Below the pieces are notes generated by a model. The model was not told the origin of the DNA and searched no databases. It saw only the letters and a program-made list of their open reading frames with translations. From Hofstenia miamia (taxonomy: Eukaryota; Xenacoelomorpha; Acoela): 40,332 bases of DNA. This document shows positions 9,913-20,601 of the stretch, one piece after another; positions within the stretch are counted from its first letter, which is position 1, and every line of letters begins with the position of its first letter. The stretch lies in assembly GCA_004352715.1 (NCBI GenBank), contig SCFE01000069.1, positions 203,897 through 244,228 of the forward strand, in the 5' to 3' direction. The position numbers and the translations under genes are program-made.

Positions 9913-11828
9913 AATATTTTAATTTCAAAAAACATCCGAACATATTTTCAATTACATAGGTCAGGCAGGCTTAAACGGGTTGCTGGAAAGGCGTCAAATT
10001 GAAAGTGTAAACATTTTTTCAGTGCTTCAAAAGTTTAAAAATCATAATTAATTTCTGATTTGTAAGTGTTTAAATATTTTTTATAGAAATTATCACGAAA
10101 TGTAAAACATTCCGCTGTAAAAGCAAAAAAACAGTAAACATTTGTTTATTAATGGAAAGTGATGAATTTATTCATTCTAATCAATATTTACAAGAGAGAT
10201 ACAAATTTACAATTTACAAAATAAATTTACATGTACATGATCTAAAATCTTACTTATAATTTTTTTTCTAACATTTTTATGTTATTATTTCAATTAGAAG
10301 GATGCCATTGCATTTTTTCTTTAGTATTCAATGTTTCTTGTGTTTCCTGTCGAATAAGCTTTAGTAGTCAATTGGAAGTGCGATACAATTGCCCTAGCTG
10401 TGCATCGAGCGATTGTCATTGCTTTGGCTGGTGTTAGGTGTGAACGGACTGCGATTCCTCAAAGCTGTTTTTCCTTCTGTGATTATAATTACAACTAAAT
10501 ATTCAAAGGAAGATTTGAAAACCTTTAATGGTTTTTGCAAGAAACATTAACACATGTTGTACCACGACCACTGATTTTATGCACAAGTGATGCGTGATCT
10601 ATTTGGAGGAAACGAAATGTAGATTCCATTAATTTTATAAATTCGCAATTTTCATTGAAATTATTTAATAATTTCAAGTTTTTCTTGTAAAAAATTAATT
10701 TTTAACACAAGTGTTCACTATCAAAAAGGAGTACATTCACTAATGGACTTATCAATAACTAAATATCAAAAGATCTAAAATTTATAAATAAATTATGACA
10801 AAAATGTTAAATTGTGAACAAACTTGGAAAGTACTTAAATATATTTCGTTCAAATTTTCAAAGTACTTTGCAAGTATTTCGCAAAATTTAATAAGTATTC
10901 GAAAATAATATTAGAAAAACTTTTGTAATTACGAAAATATTCTTGCAAAGTTTCAAAAATAGTTCTATAAACTATTCTGATTTCCAAATTTTGTAGTTTC
11001 TAGATGGCTTGAAGATTGTAGATCAAACAAATTCTCAAAAAAGAGTTTATACAAAATTGCTAACACACAAGTGGAATGTAAACTTTGGATAATGTAAATG
11101 AAACAATTTCTTAATTATATATGTATGATAACCATAATTGCACAAATCTGGAAGAGCTAGAAATATTTTTAATTGTAAAATGTTATTAAAATTTTAAAAT
11201 ATCATTTTTTAAAAATGCGAAAAATTATTGTACATTAACATTAGTGATTTAGTTGAAGGAGCATAATATTCATGAACAAATTATTTTGAAAATTAATTTA
11301 ATTTGTATATTAAATATTTAGCTGCAAATTTGATGCTGAAATTTTGAGTAGCCTTTTTACTTTTACCGTGATTAAGAACAAAGAAAGCAGGGACAGGACC
11401 GTGAGACTTTCCTTTAGGACAAAAACTAGATCAGTCACAATTGCGCAAGATCAGCGAAAAATTGTACCCCATATATCAGCCCACTTTCCATCCACTTGGG
11501 TCGGATCAGTTTTTTATGCAGCTTACAAAAGTAGCCGAACAATTTTAGTACAGAAGTTATATATCATGCACAGGGCTTTCAAAGTTTGACGAAAATGAAA
11601 TTTGAAATGTGATTTAAAAATTTGAATATTTCTTAATTCAAAGTTTGATTTGAAATTTGAAAGTTTGAAAATTTGAATTCAAGTTTGATATTTCTTAGAA
11701 ATAACACATACATACAAAAAATACATATTTATTAGATTAACTAGGAAACTGCCCGTGCATGCACAGGGATTTCAATGGGCTGTATTAGATATTTAATAAA
11801 TGAATAAACTTTAAACAAACCATATCTA
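9913..11828. other. Intergenic, no gene seen
   Basis: AT-rich sequence with scattered short open frames that lack motifs. The 81-codon frame at 11344-11589 shows no recognisable domain. Near 11758-11771 the self-complementary GCCCGTGCATGCACAGGG could form a small hairpin just outside the fold-back element. Confidence 0.45.
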
Positions 11829-12500
11829 GCAATTCCTTTAAATTGGCATGCATTTTTATACCGTCATGAAATCTTTCTGCATCGTGAAGCAATATGCATT
11901 GTAGTGCTGCCTTTCTTTAAAGGAAATGTTTGCTAGATTTTGGGGCAATTTGCATTTTATTCACCCATATATTTTTTGAGAAGTCATAGAAAAAAGTATT
12001 TTTAGCGATGTCCCTAAATTGATATGATTTCGTGAAGGCATAAAAATGCAGACCAATTTAGAGAAATCATTAAAATACTTTTTTCTATGACTTCTCAAGA
12101 AATTATATGGGCGAATAAAATGCAAATTGCCCCAAAATCTAGCAAACATTTTCTTTAAAGAAAGGCAGCACTACAATGCATATTGCTTCACGATGCGGAA
12201 AGATTTCGTGCAGAGCTGCAACCGTGCCTGGTTTTTGAAGGCACGGCCGGGCACGGCACGGAGTTGCAAAAATATTTTTGGGCACGGCTAGGCACGTTTT
12301 CATATTTGGCAACAAATATAGCTTTTAGAATTTTTCAAAATTTCTCTAGTAAATAAAGTTATTACAGCCAGTGTATTATGTCTTATAAGTAAACAAAAAT
12401 TAGTAAATTGAAAATATATTAGCCAGTATCGCCGATCGCACAATATCCATGTTGTTCACATGAAATGGGCTTATCATGGATATATATATATATATATATA

Positions 12501-13258
12501 NNNNNNNNNNNNNNNNNNNNNNNNNNNNNNNNNNNNNNNNNNNNNNNNNNNNNNNNNNNNNNNNNNNNNNNNNNNNNNNNNNNNNNNNNNNNNNNNNNNN
12601 NNNNNNNNNNNNNNNNNNNNNNNNNNNNNNNNNNNNNNNNNNNNNNNNNNNNNNNNNNNNNNNNNNNNNNNNNNNNNNNNNNNNNNNNNNNNNNNNNNNN
12701 NNNNNNNNNNNNNNNNNNNNNNNNNNNNNNNNNNNNNNNNNNNNNNNNNNNNNNNNNNNNNNNNNNNNNNNNNNNNNNNNNNNNNNNNNNNNNNNNNNNN
12801 NNNNNNNNNNNNNNNNNNNNNNNNNNNNNNNNNNNNNNNNNNNNNNNNNNNNNNNNNNNNNNNNNNNNNNNNNNNNNNNNNNNNNNNNNNNNNNNNNNNN
12901 NNNNNNNNNNNNNNNNNNNNNNNNNNNNNNNNNNNNNNNNNNNNNNNNNNNNNNNNNNNNNNNNNNNNNNNNNNNNNNNNNNNNNNNNNNNNNNNNNNNN
13001 NNNNNNNNNNNNNNNNNNNNNNNNNNNNNNNNNNNNNNNNNNNNNNNNNNNNNNNNNNNNNNNNNNNNNNNNNNNNNNNNNNNNNNNNNNNNNNNNNNNN
13101 NNNNNNNNNNNNNNNNNNNNNNNNNNNNNNNNNNNNNNNNNNNNNNNNNNNNNNNNNNNNNNNNNNNNNNNNNNNNNNNNNNNNNNNNNNNNNNNNNNNN
13201 NNNNNNNNNNNNNNNNNNNNNNNNNNNNNNNNNNNNNNNNNNNNNNNNNNNNNNNNNN
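12501..13258. other. Assembly gap (N)
   Basis: Run of N beginning inside a TA microsatellite, within the hAT. Open frames spanning it are artefacts of the N run. Confidence 0.99.
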
Positions 13259-13407
13259 ACGTTTTGGAACTTAACATCATTTGCGCCTAGACCATGATTT
13301 TCGACGGGATACGCACGTGCATTATCACACAAGATGACATTTTGTAATGCAGCCCAAATTCTAATCCTATAAAGCGATAGCGCGTCTAAATTAAAATCTT
13401 GGCTTAC
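13259..13407 (-). pseudogene. Unidentified coding-like fragment inside the hAT
   Basis: On the minus strand this stretch reads without stops and with protein-like composition: VSQDFNLDALSLYRIRIW, then QNVILCDNARAYPVENHGLG, then ANDVKFQN up to the gap. The family is not recognised. It may be part of the hAT transposase or of a captured gene. The upstream border and the part in the gap cannot be seen. Confidence 0.35.
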
Positions 13408-13727
13408 CACATGTGGTTAAATGAACACTAAAATTTCTTTGGGATTAGCGCAAGCCAATAGCATAGCTCATAACCAAATGTCATTAAGGATTATATAATA
13501 TGAATGTTGAATCGAAAATTGTAAATAGCCAATGTTATATATTTTCAATCAAATTGTACTACGAACAATTTGAAATTTTGTTATTCAAATCATTATTTCT
13601 TGAATGTTTCCACACCGACCCACGCCGTTTCAAAACTCTCGGCGGCGGCGGCGTGAGGAAAAGTTCGGCGGTGGCGCCCAGCTCTATAGGTAGGGTTGCG
13701 TTAAGTTTTGGAAAAGATGGGTCAGGT

Positions 13728-13795
13728 TAATATTGCACTAGGTGAGAGCTACGAAGGGTTGGAGTAATATTGCACTAGGTGAGAGCTACAGAGGT
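13728..13795. repeat. Two direct copies of a 25-bp unit
   Basis: TAATATTGCACTAGGTGAGA (continuing GCTAC) occurs at about 13728-13752 and again at about 13767-13791, just before the inner hAT end. Confidence 0.75.
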
Positions 13796-13809
13796 TTGAG
13801 GGTCTGAAC

Positions 13810-14531
13810 TAGAGATGTGCGCGGTTCATTAACTTCATACCGCACCGCACTTGTGCATTGTATTTTACAGCCCCCAACCGCAAATTTTTTCCTACTGCGA
13901 TGCACCTCAAAACCAATGCCCCTCACGAAAACTTTATGACATATGAACAAATGCAGTACAAATGTGTACATTAATGCAAACCAAAAATAGACAATAAGAC
14001 AACTACAAAGAACAAAAAAGGTTCTTATTTACAAACATTTTTAATATTTTCAAAATGTTTTTAAAAAAGAATGGAGTCAAGTCTCTGGCTTCAAGCGTTG
14101 TCGCCGTTTTTCAAGCAAACGACCTGTGTTTGAAAATAAACTTTCTGAAGTGACTTCACTTACTGGTACACTCAATAAAAATGTATCTAATTGAGTTAAG
14201 TTTGGAAAATTTACAGCATTTTGACCCCACCATTTAATAAAATCATCACAGTGCATTATTGGTATATCTGCATAACGATCGACTTCGCTGACCGAGGACT
14301 TCTTAGGACAAGAAAACTCATCCAGTATGGACCTATTAGTTGTATTAATTAATTAACTAGCCAATTAAATTTGATATTACACTAGGCTATCTTACTCAAG
14401 TTATGATATAATTTATACAACGAATTAATACATTGCTTTAAAGGACAATGTCACTTTTAGGCGTTGAAATACTTTTAGTAACAACTCCGTACCGCGCCAC
14501 ATCACACTGCACCGCACCGCCAGCCATAAAA
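13810..14531 (-). mobile_element. Second, inner hAT element (right end in gap)
   Basis: The sequence TAGAGATGTGCGCGG at 13810 fits the hAT terminal pattern, and the CCGCACCGCAC array after it is matched in kind by CCGCGCCACATCACACTGCACCGCACCGC at about 14493-14521. A hAT transposase C-terminus lies between them. The other terminus is probably within the gap starting at 14532, so no target duplication can be checked. Confidence 0.6.
14077..14351 (-). pseudogene. hAT transposase C-terminal dimerisation domain
   Basis: Minus-strand frame open from about 14351 to a stop at 14077-14079. It reads SEVDRYADIPIMHCDDFIKW, then a VPVSEVTSESLFSNTG block, then KRRQRLKPET at the end. This is the conserved hAT C-terminal region (W...N, a hydrophobic block ending in a SExxFS-like segment, a G, then K/R and L.PE). 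A stop codon lies upstream near 14354, so this is a last exon or a remnant. The RNase-H-like catalytic core is not visible; it may lie in the gap or be lost. Confidence 0.82.
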
Positions 14532-15342
14532 NNNNNNNNNNNNNNNNNNNNNNNNNNNNNNNNNNNNNNNNNNNNNNNNNNNNNNNNNNNNNNNNNNNNN
14601 NNNNNNNNNNNNNNNNNNNNNNNNNNNNNNNNNNNNNNNNNNNNNNNNNNNNNNNNNNNNNNNNNNNNNNNNNNNNNNNNNNNNNNNNNNNNNNNNNNNN
14701 NNNNNNNNNNNNNNNNNNNNNNNNNNNNNNNNNNNNNNNNNNNNNNNNNNNNNNNNNNNNNNNNNNNNNNNNNNNNNNNNNNNNNNNNNNNNNNNNNNNN
14801 NNNNNNNNNNNNNNNNNNNNNNNNNNNNNNNNNNNNNNNNNNNNNNNNNNNNNNNNNNNNNNNNNNNNNNNNNNNNNNNNNNNNNNNNNNNNNNNNNNNN
14901 NNNNNNNNNNNNNNNNNNNNNNNNNNNNNNNNNNNNNNNNNNNNNNNNNNNNNNNNNNNNNNNNNNNNNNNNNNNNNNNNNNNNNNNNNNNNNNNNNNNN
15001 NNNNNNNNNNNNNNNNNNNNNNNNNNNNNNNNNNNNNNNNNNNNNNNNNNNNNNNNNNNNNNNNNNNNNNNNNNNNNNNNNNNNNNNNNNNNNNNNNNNN
15101 NNNNNNNNNNNNNNNNNNNNNNNNNNNNNNNNNNNNNNNNNNNNNNNNNNNNNNNNNNNNNNNNNNNNNNNNNNNNNNNNNNNNNNNNNNNNNNNNNNNN
15201 NNNNNNNNNNNNNNNNNNNNNNNNNNNNNNNNNNNNNNNNNNNNNNNNNNNNNNNNNNNNNNNNNNNNNNNNNNNNNNNNNNNNNNNNNNNNNNNNNNNN
15301 NNNNNNNNNNNNNNNNNNNNNNNNNNNNNNNNNNNNNNNNNN
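14532..15342. other. Assembly gap (N)
   Basis: Run of N inside the nested hAT region. Frames spanning it are artefacts. Confidence 0.99.
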
Positions 15343-15752
15343 TTATGACTGTTCGACAGAAATCGCAAAATAAAATATCGAATACATCTATTAGCAATGT
15401 TTGAAATTTTGCAAAATGCCAAACAAGAATTATGTAGCATAGCGACGGGAACGAGAATTCGAATATTGCTATTGCATTTTAAAAATTCCCGCAAGGTAAT
15501 TTCTATGCAAATCTATTTCATAGAATCGTTTATATTATCAAACAGATACTAGCATAATGTAATACGAACTTTAAAATAGTACAAAAAGTTGTGTTTCTGG
15601 CGCTGGTATATTCAAAAAATTTTAGGCACGGCACGGATCAGTAACGTAAAATCTTAGGCACGGCACGGCACGGCACGGATGAAAGCACGGCACGGTTGCA
15701 GCTCTGATTTCGTGACGGTATAAAAATTCATGCTAATTTAGAGCAATCGCTA

Positions 15753-16091
15753 AAAATATTTTTTTATGCCAAGTATTAAGCTAGCAAGCAAAATCAATTT
15801 TTATATGCCATCGCGTGACAAAAACATTTCGTAGCAAGAAATATTTCGTTGTAATGAATAAACATGGAGCGTTTTGTCCACTGATTTATGTAAAAAATGT
15901 TTGGTGGCAGATATTTATGTTTACAATATAATAAATCAGTTTGTTAGCAAATCAAATGAAAAATAGCAAAGCATCTCTTTTCTTTTTGTTCTTTGTTTCG
16001 ATCTTAATCTCTTGGTTAAATTTTTCTATTTTTTATTTGATAATGCTACACTAGAGGCATTGCATATTCTAAATGAAATACATTTTTTTCG
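15753..16091. other. Intergenic, no gene seen
   Basis: AT-rich DNA beyond the right arm of the fold-back element, without coding signal. Confidence 0.45.
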
Positions 16092-16290
16092 TACAAACCT
16101 TGGGGTGCAATGAAAGAAGGTTTTTCAGTATTGCTTGCATTGTAAAGTAAATCTTCAATGCTTGGTAATGGGCACGCATCTTTTATTATTTTGGAATTTA
16201 GTTTTCTAAAATCAATGCACAATTGAACCTAGCTATTTTTTTCTTGCATAAATGCAATCAGTGATGCGCTAGGGCTTTTACTTGGTTATA
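16092..16290 (-). pseudogene. LTR-retrotransposon reverse transcriptase relic (Ty3/gypsy-like)
   Basis: The minus strand reads a segment with LCIDFRKLNSKIIKDACPLP followed by SIEDLLYNASN, the early palm/fingers region of Ty3/gypsy-type RT (family pattern CxDYRxLNxxTxxDxYPLPxxxDLL). Stops and frameshifts interrupt it on both sides; IAFMQEKN just upstream fits the preceding strand. No LTRs, RNase H or integrase were recognised nearby. It is an old fragment. Confidence 0.7.
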
Positions 16291-17556
16291 TGATTTCGTC
16301 TTTACCATCTCATTTAATGCAGTTTTGTGTAGTTGTGTTTGCCTTTGAGTAGTCGTCTTACCTGTTCACGAATAGATTGTTGTCACTGGTTTTAATTTAA
16401 TGTTCTATACTTACTACTCTTCCCATTCTTATCTCACCATAATTAAATATTTGGTTATTGATTCTTCAAAAGTCGTTTAGTATCTTAAGTTGTGTGTCAT
16501 TAAGGTGGTCACGTGTTTCTGCGGTAATCTCAGGAATTTTTGGATTATCTGTTAATTTAGTTTCAATTGTTGTAATTATCTGTTGCAAAGAGATGGCACA
16601 GCAATAATTGTGAAATTTATTGTGTAGCCTTCACCTGTATTCGACAAAGTGTGCAATGCAGATTTTCTTAACTGGAAAATTGGCCCCTTTTGCCGTATAA
16701 AATTTGTCAGACTTTATTTCAATTGTACAAAATGTCTGTGATAAATAGAGAAACCAAGGTATGACAAGTGGTTTATCCTTAGAAACTGAAAAACATTTTT
16801 CAAACATAATAAACTATAATACTTTTAAGAAATATACAGGGAAATTGCAATAGTCAAAGTCATGTTCAGTTAGATTTCATTTGGAAGGCTTTCTAAATGT
16901 TTTTTTAAGTCAATTTCAAATTTTATGAATATTTTGGAAAAGAAATGTTGGTATTTATTCATTCATAGTTTCTTAACCAACTATCCAATGAAAATGCAGC
17001 AAAATTTGCGTTGTGTTACACATGTATGAAACGAGAAATGAATGTTGATAAGTTTATCTAAAATCAATGTTTGAAATTATATGTTTTTTGCAAAACTTTC
17101 GGAACTTAAAGTGGTTCTGACAAAGGAAAAAACATATAAAACGTATATTAATAGTTTTTTTTGTCAACCCTGATTGTTGCTAAGAAATCGAAATCAAGCA
17201 ATCTATGATTATACATTGGAAGGCCACACTCCGCAATAACGTGTTAAAGAAGTGCAGAATTGCAAAAAGTGCAATACTATGATAAACTTCACACTCCAAA
17301 ATAATGTGCTACTTCAACAGTTTTCGATTACTGGTCAACACGTACTTTGACTGGCTTAAGCAAATATATTATTGAGGTCTGGGAATGGCATTCATTTCTT
17401 CTTACATTTGTCAATCTTGAGGAAAAATCTCATGATAGCGAATTTTTAAATTATTTGTGTCTTAAGCATACATCGCTCAAACTAACGTCACAATAAATGG
17501 GTTTCTAATTTGTCACCACTGACAATGAAAATATGATGATAGATTCTTCTGATAGC
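16291..17556. other. Intergenic; decayed repeat sequence, isolated hAT end
   Basis: No intact gene. The sequence CTAATTTGTCACCACTG ending at 17521 matches the right end of the small hAT in the GPCR intron (TTAATTTGTCACCACTG ending at 29366), so a relic of that family ends here. The octamer CTGATAGC at 17549-17556 is the left target duplication of the next hAT. Confidence 0.5.
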
Positions 17557-18073
17557 CAGAGGCGTATTCTCTTTATGTGCGAGGTGTGCGCCGCACACCT
17601 TCTATCCAGCATTTTTATGATTTTACCAGTGTTTTTTCCTATCGCTTATTTGGGAACAGAGTAAATTTAATACCGCATCAAACTGATTTTTACACATTTT
17701 TATAAATTGTAATTTGTGATTAGATATAATGCATTGTTTTCAGTACTTTCTTATAAAACCTGTGTCTAAATTACAATTTTGGTAAAATTATAGCATTTCG
17801 ATTTTTTTGATCCATAATTTATAAATTGCTATTTTACATGTATTATCTTGTTTACCAATCATATCACTGATAAATTAAAATGTTCTAGTTACTTCAATCG
17901 TCAAGGTCGCAAAAGGCTAGGTATTGCGACATCCACACTTCAATGGCGATTAACGTTTTAAAAGAGCAAGGTGTGCGTTCATATTAACGCACACTACGAA
18001 ATTATGCGTAATCGTTGAAATTGCATCCTACATTTGCCGCCGAACGTTATTGTTTGGTTCACGAAATGGAAAT

Positions 18074-18602
18074 AGATCATTCTCGAGGCGTGCGCTCGTG
18101 ATCACCGCACCTCGAGTGAGAAATTAAACGTCTCACTACTCTTAGTTAATTTCCGCCAAGCAAACATCAATAAAAATAGAGAAACTTTTTCAAATTCTAC
18201 ATGTACATGTACATACGTTGGCTGTGGTGTTAAGCTAAAACAAATGTTTGGAGTGGCCTTTATTCTAATTAATTTTATTAGACTATATTAGTGGCTGAAG
18301 CAGTTATTACCCATGTGCACAACACGCAGCCCTGGTTGAACGTGTTTATTAGCCTGCAAAGGGGGCTTATCAATGCTAGGCAAAAGCTGTGGAATATGAG
18401 CATTAGCTTACTAATGTTTACGGCCAACTAGAAACAGGTTTNTTTTTACATTTAATCCTAATTTAATAATCTCAATCTAAGTGAAATTTTGTAATTGAAT
18501 TTTATTGTTCATACACATAGGTTCCGTGTTATTCTTTCCAACAACTTATAAAATTGGTGACCAATACTTCAAATCTGAAAATGCAATTCATGTTAGCCAT
18601 CA
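18074..18602. repeat. Dispersed repeat, copy 2
   Basis: Same-orientation homolog of 1-721. The part corresponding to positions of about 375-540 of copy 1, including the inserted hAT end, is replaced by a single N at 18442. Confidence 0.8.
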
Positions 18603-19884
18603 CTTAATTTTAAAATAGTAAAGCATCCAAAAACATTTGTTTGTACAAACTTGCAAATGGAAGAGCAGAATTCTGAAAAGGATTCTCTCTAATATGTATG
18701 TCAAAGTGCAAAGAATACAGAGAAGCAAGTGGACGAATGCCTTAGCTTTTGCAAACCCTGCAAAATGTAAAAATACTAATATAATTTGGGATGCTCTTCA
18801 ATCAAAAAATCTCATTTAAATTTCCACTCTAAGCAACTTGCAATGCCAAGATCAACTTAGTACTCAGAAGGTTTGTCATTATTATAATCAGTAATACAAA
18901 AATGTTTATGGAACCATATTGTCGGGAAACTATTAATAGGATGTGCTATATAATTCAATTTTTTTATCCAATTTCAGTAAAATTTAAAATTAATATTGAA
19001 ATCTCAAATTTTGATTGAAAAATTAATTTTTCTATCACGGATTTTAATACACTGTACAAAATTTTTTTAATTTGTTGCAATATAAATTTAGGGGTTGTTC
19101 TTTAATTTGCCATTATTTGTGCTATTCTTGTTTTCATCGCCTTAGCTGCAATTTTGAAGTAAATTTATCTTGTTTGAAACAACTTCAATTCATAATGATA
19201 TTGCATAGTGGTTATTTTTGAATTTTGACATCAAACATTAATACGATAGGTAATACTATAAGAAACAACTATTTAAACTCTATAAATATATTATGATTAT
19301 AGTTGATGACAATTTTAGGAATTAGATTATTACAAAGCTTACAAATAAGTTGATTTGCATGTATTATTCCGTAAGTATATGTCTATTTTTTATCTCAAGA
19401 TAGTGTTGAAGCACTTAATATTTTCTATTCGCATTAAAAAACATAAATATTTTTAAGTTTATATTTGTTTATTGTTAGAATACTTTTTTAAATTCGGATC
19501 CATTTTTTTAAAAGTTCGGATCCGGATCTTGAAGTTTCGGATCCGGATCGGATCTTAAACNAAACTCAACTATTTAAATCTATAAATATAGTATGATTAT
19601 AGTTGATGACAATCATTAGGAATTAGATTATTACAAAGCTTACAAATAAGTTGATTTGCATGTATTATTCCGTAAGTATATGTCTATTTTTTATCTCAAG
19701 ATAGTGTTGAAGGACTTAATATTTTCTATTCGCATTAAAAAACATAAATATTTTTAAGTTTATGTTTGTTTATTGTTAGAATCCCTATTTAAATTCGGAT
19801 CCATTTTTTTAAAAGTTTGGATCCGGATCTTGAAGTTTCGGATCCGGATCGGATCTTGAACTGTTGAATCCGATTCCATCTCTG
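18442..19884. mobile_element. Inner hAT (GATCCG family), right part with duplicated segment
   Basis: The right end is CAGAGATGGAATC in inverted orientation (19872-19884), followed by GTGGGTCA. The matching left end is visible only in copy 1 (422), because a single N replaces it here. GGATCCGGATC arrays occupy about 19495-19558 and 19795-19858. The block 19252-19560 is repeated at about 19566-19884 with few changes, separated by a single N at 19561. The 60-codon open frame at 18637-18819 inside it was not recognised. Confidence 0.6.
19252..19884. repeat. Tandem duplication across a single-N join
   Basis: Both halves share AGTTGATGACAAT, GGAATTAGATTATTACAAAG, TATTATTCCGTAAGTATATG and the GGATCC array. 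They differ by scattered substitutions, as two alleles would. The N at 19561 sits exactly between the halves. Confidence 0.85.
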
Positions 19885-20321
19885 GTGGGTCATCTATTTC
19901 TGCTTTCATTCCAAATATAGAAGTTCGAAAATAATAGCAAATGAGTATTGGTCTTGGTTGAAATTTAAAAGTTGGTCTGATCACGTACTGGTCCTGTCTG
20001 ATAGTTTAATATTTCGTGATCTTATTAAATAAACTAAGGTATCCATTTCAAATATCTTACTTGATATCTGGTTTTAAGAAATATTCATTTGAATCATATT
20101 TTACGTTAATGTTGAGTATTTAAAAAATTATGCATTTAATCATGTAATGGATGGCTTCAAGTTTAAGCAATTACTGCACTGATCTCCATTGTAACTTTTG
20201 AAACTTTCAGTTCGGTATTGACGTATTTTTATTTAATACAATTACGAAACCAAACCGAACCACTAGCAACTCTGCACCGCACACTAGGCAAAGTGGCCCA
20301 CGCTCCGCCACTGCTGATAGC

Positions 20322-20601
20322 TGCTTTCAATTTCTGGTGTTGGCTGCATTGAACACGCAATGAATATGTGTTCAAGATGCATTTGCAAAATCATTTGAAT
20401 TCAGTATTGGCCATTGTGTGCATAGAATCAGGTTGCATCTATCAAAAATTATTGAATACTTAAATCTGCTACCCCCGAAAAATCAGCTATTAGACCATGA
20501 GGTTAATTTTTGTCTCAATTTAAAGTAGAATATGTGGTTTAGACGAATTAATGCCTTCAGTGCCATTAAGCATTAAGTGTCTGTTGATGGTTCGTTCTGA
20601 T
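20322..20601. other. Short intergenic spacer, no gene seen
   Basis: It lies between the hAT right target duplication and the putative piggyBac end. No features were recognised. Confidence 0.5.

Larger units (their letters stand above)
12203..15714. mobile_element. hAT element with perfect target duplication (GGCACGG family)
   Basis: The element body is 12211-15706. Left end CAGAGCTGCAACCGTGCC; right end GGCACGGTTGCAGCTCTG, a perfect 18-bp terminal inverted repeat. The octamer ATTTCGTG flanks both sides (12203-12210 and 15707-15714), as hAT transposases produce. Subterminal GGCACGG arrays lie near 12239-12295 and 15625-15693. Two gaps (12501-13258, 14532-15342) hide much of the interior. Confidence 0.92.
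11829..15752. mobile_element. Fold-back (palindromic) element interrupted by a hAT
   Basis: The left arm (about 11829-12004) reads as the reverse complement of the right arm (about 12063-12210 continuing at 15715-15752). Matching landmarks are TTGCTTCACGATGC, ATGCAAATTGCCCCAAAATC and TATGACTTCTCAA on the right strand. The right arm is split by the hAT at 12211-15706; removing it restores the symmetry GATTTCGTG-ACGGTATAAAAAT against the left arm. No protein is encoded (the open frame at 11961-12149 is part of the palindrome). Confidence 0.8.
17557..20313. mobile_element. hAT element with 8-bp target duplication, itself interrupted
   Basis: Left end CAGAGGCGTATTCTC; right end, inverted, CAGTGGCGGAGCGTGG (CAGWGGCGKA in common). 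The octamer CTGATAGC flanks both sides exactly (17549-17556 and 20314-20321). Near the left end GGTGTGCGCCGCACACC is palindromic, and the right end carries a related GCACCGCACAC. No transposase was recognised. The interior contains another hAT (to 19884) and two single-N joins, so the true length is uncertain. Confidence 0.82.

Noticed and set aside
11758-11775. Small hairpin GCCCGTGCATGCACAGGG as a Helitron 3' end
   Set aside because: No 5' TC end, no proper CTRR end right after the hairpin and no Rep/helicase sequence were seen.
11961-12149. 62-codon minus-strand open frame
   Set aside because: It lies within the arms and loop of the fold-back element and has no protein features.
12400-13410. 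Long open frames across the N gap (also 14438-15494, 8070-8645 and 26452-26670)
   Set aside because: The frames are open only because N runs contain no stops; Ile-Tyr repeats come from TA microsatellites. Only the non-N parts were interpreted.
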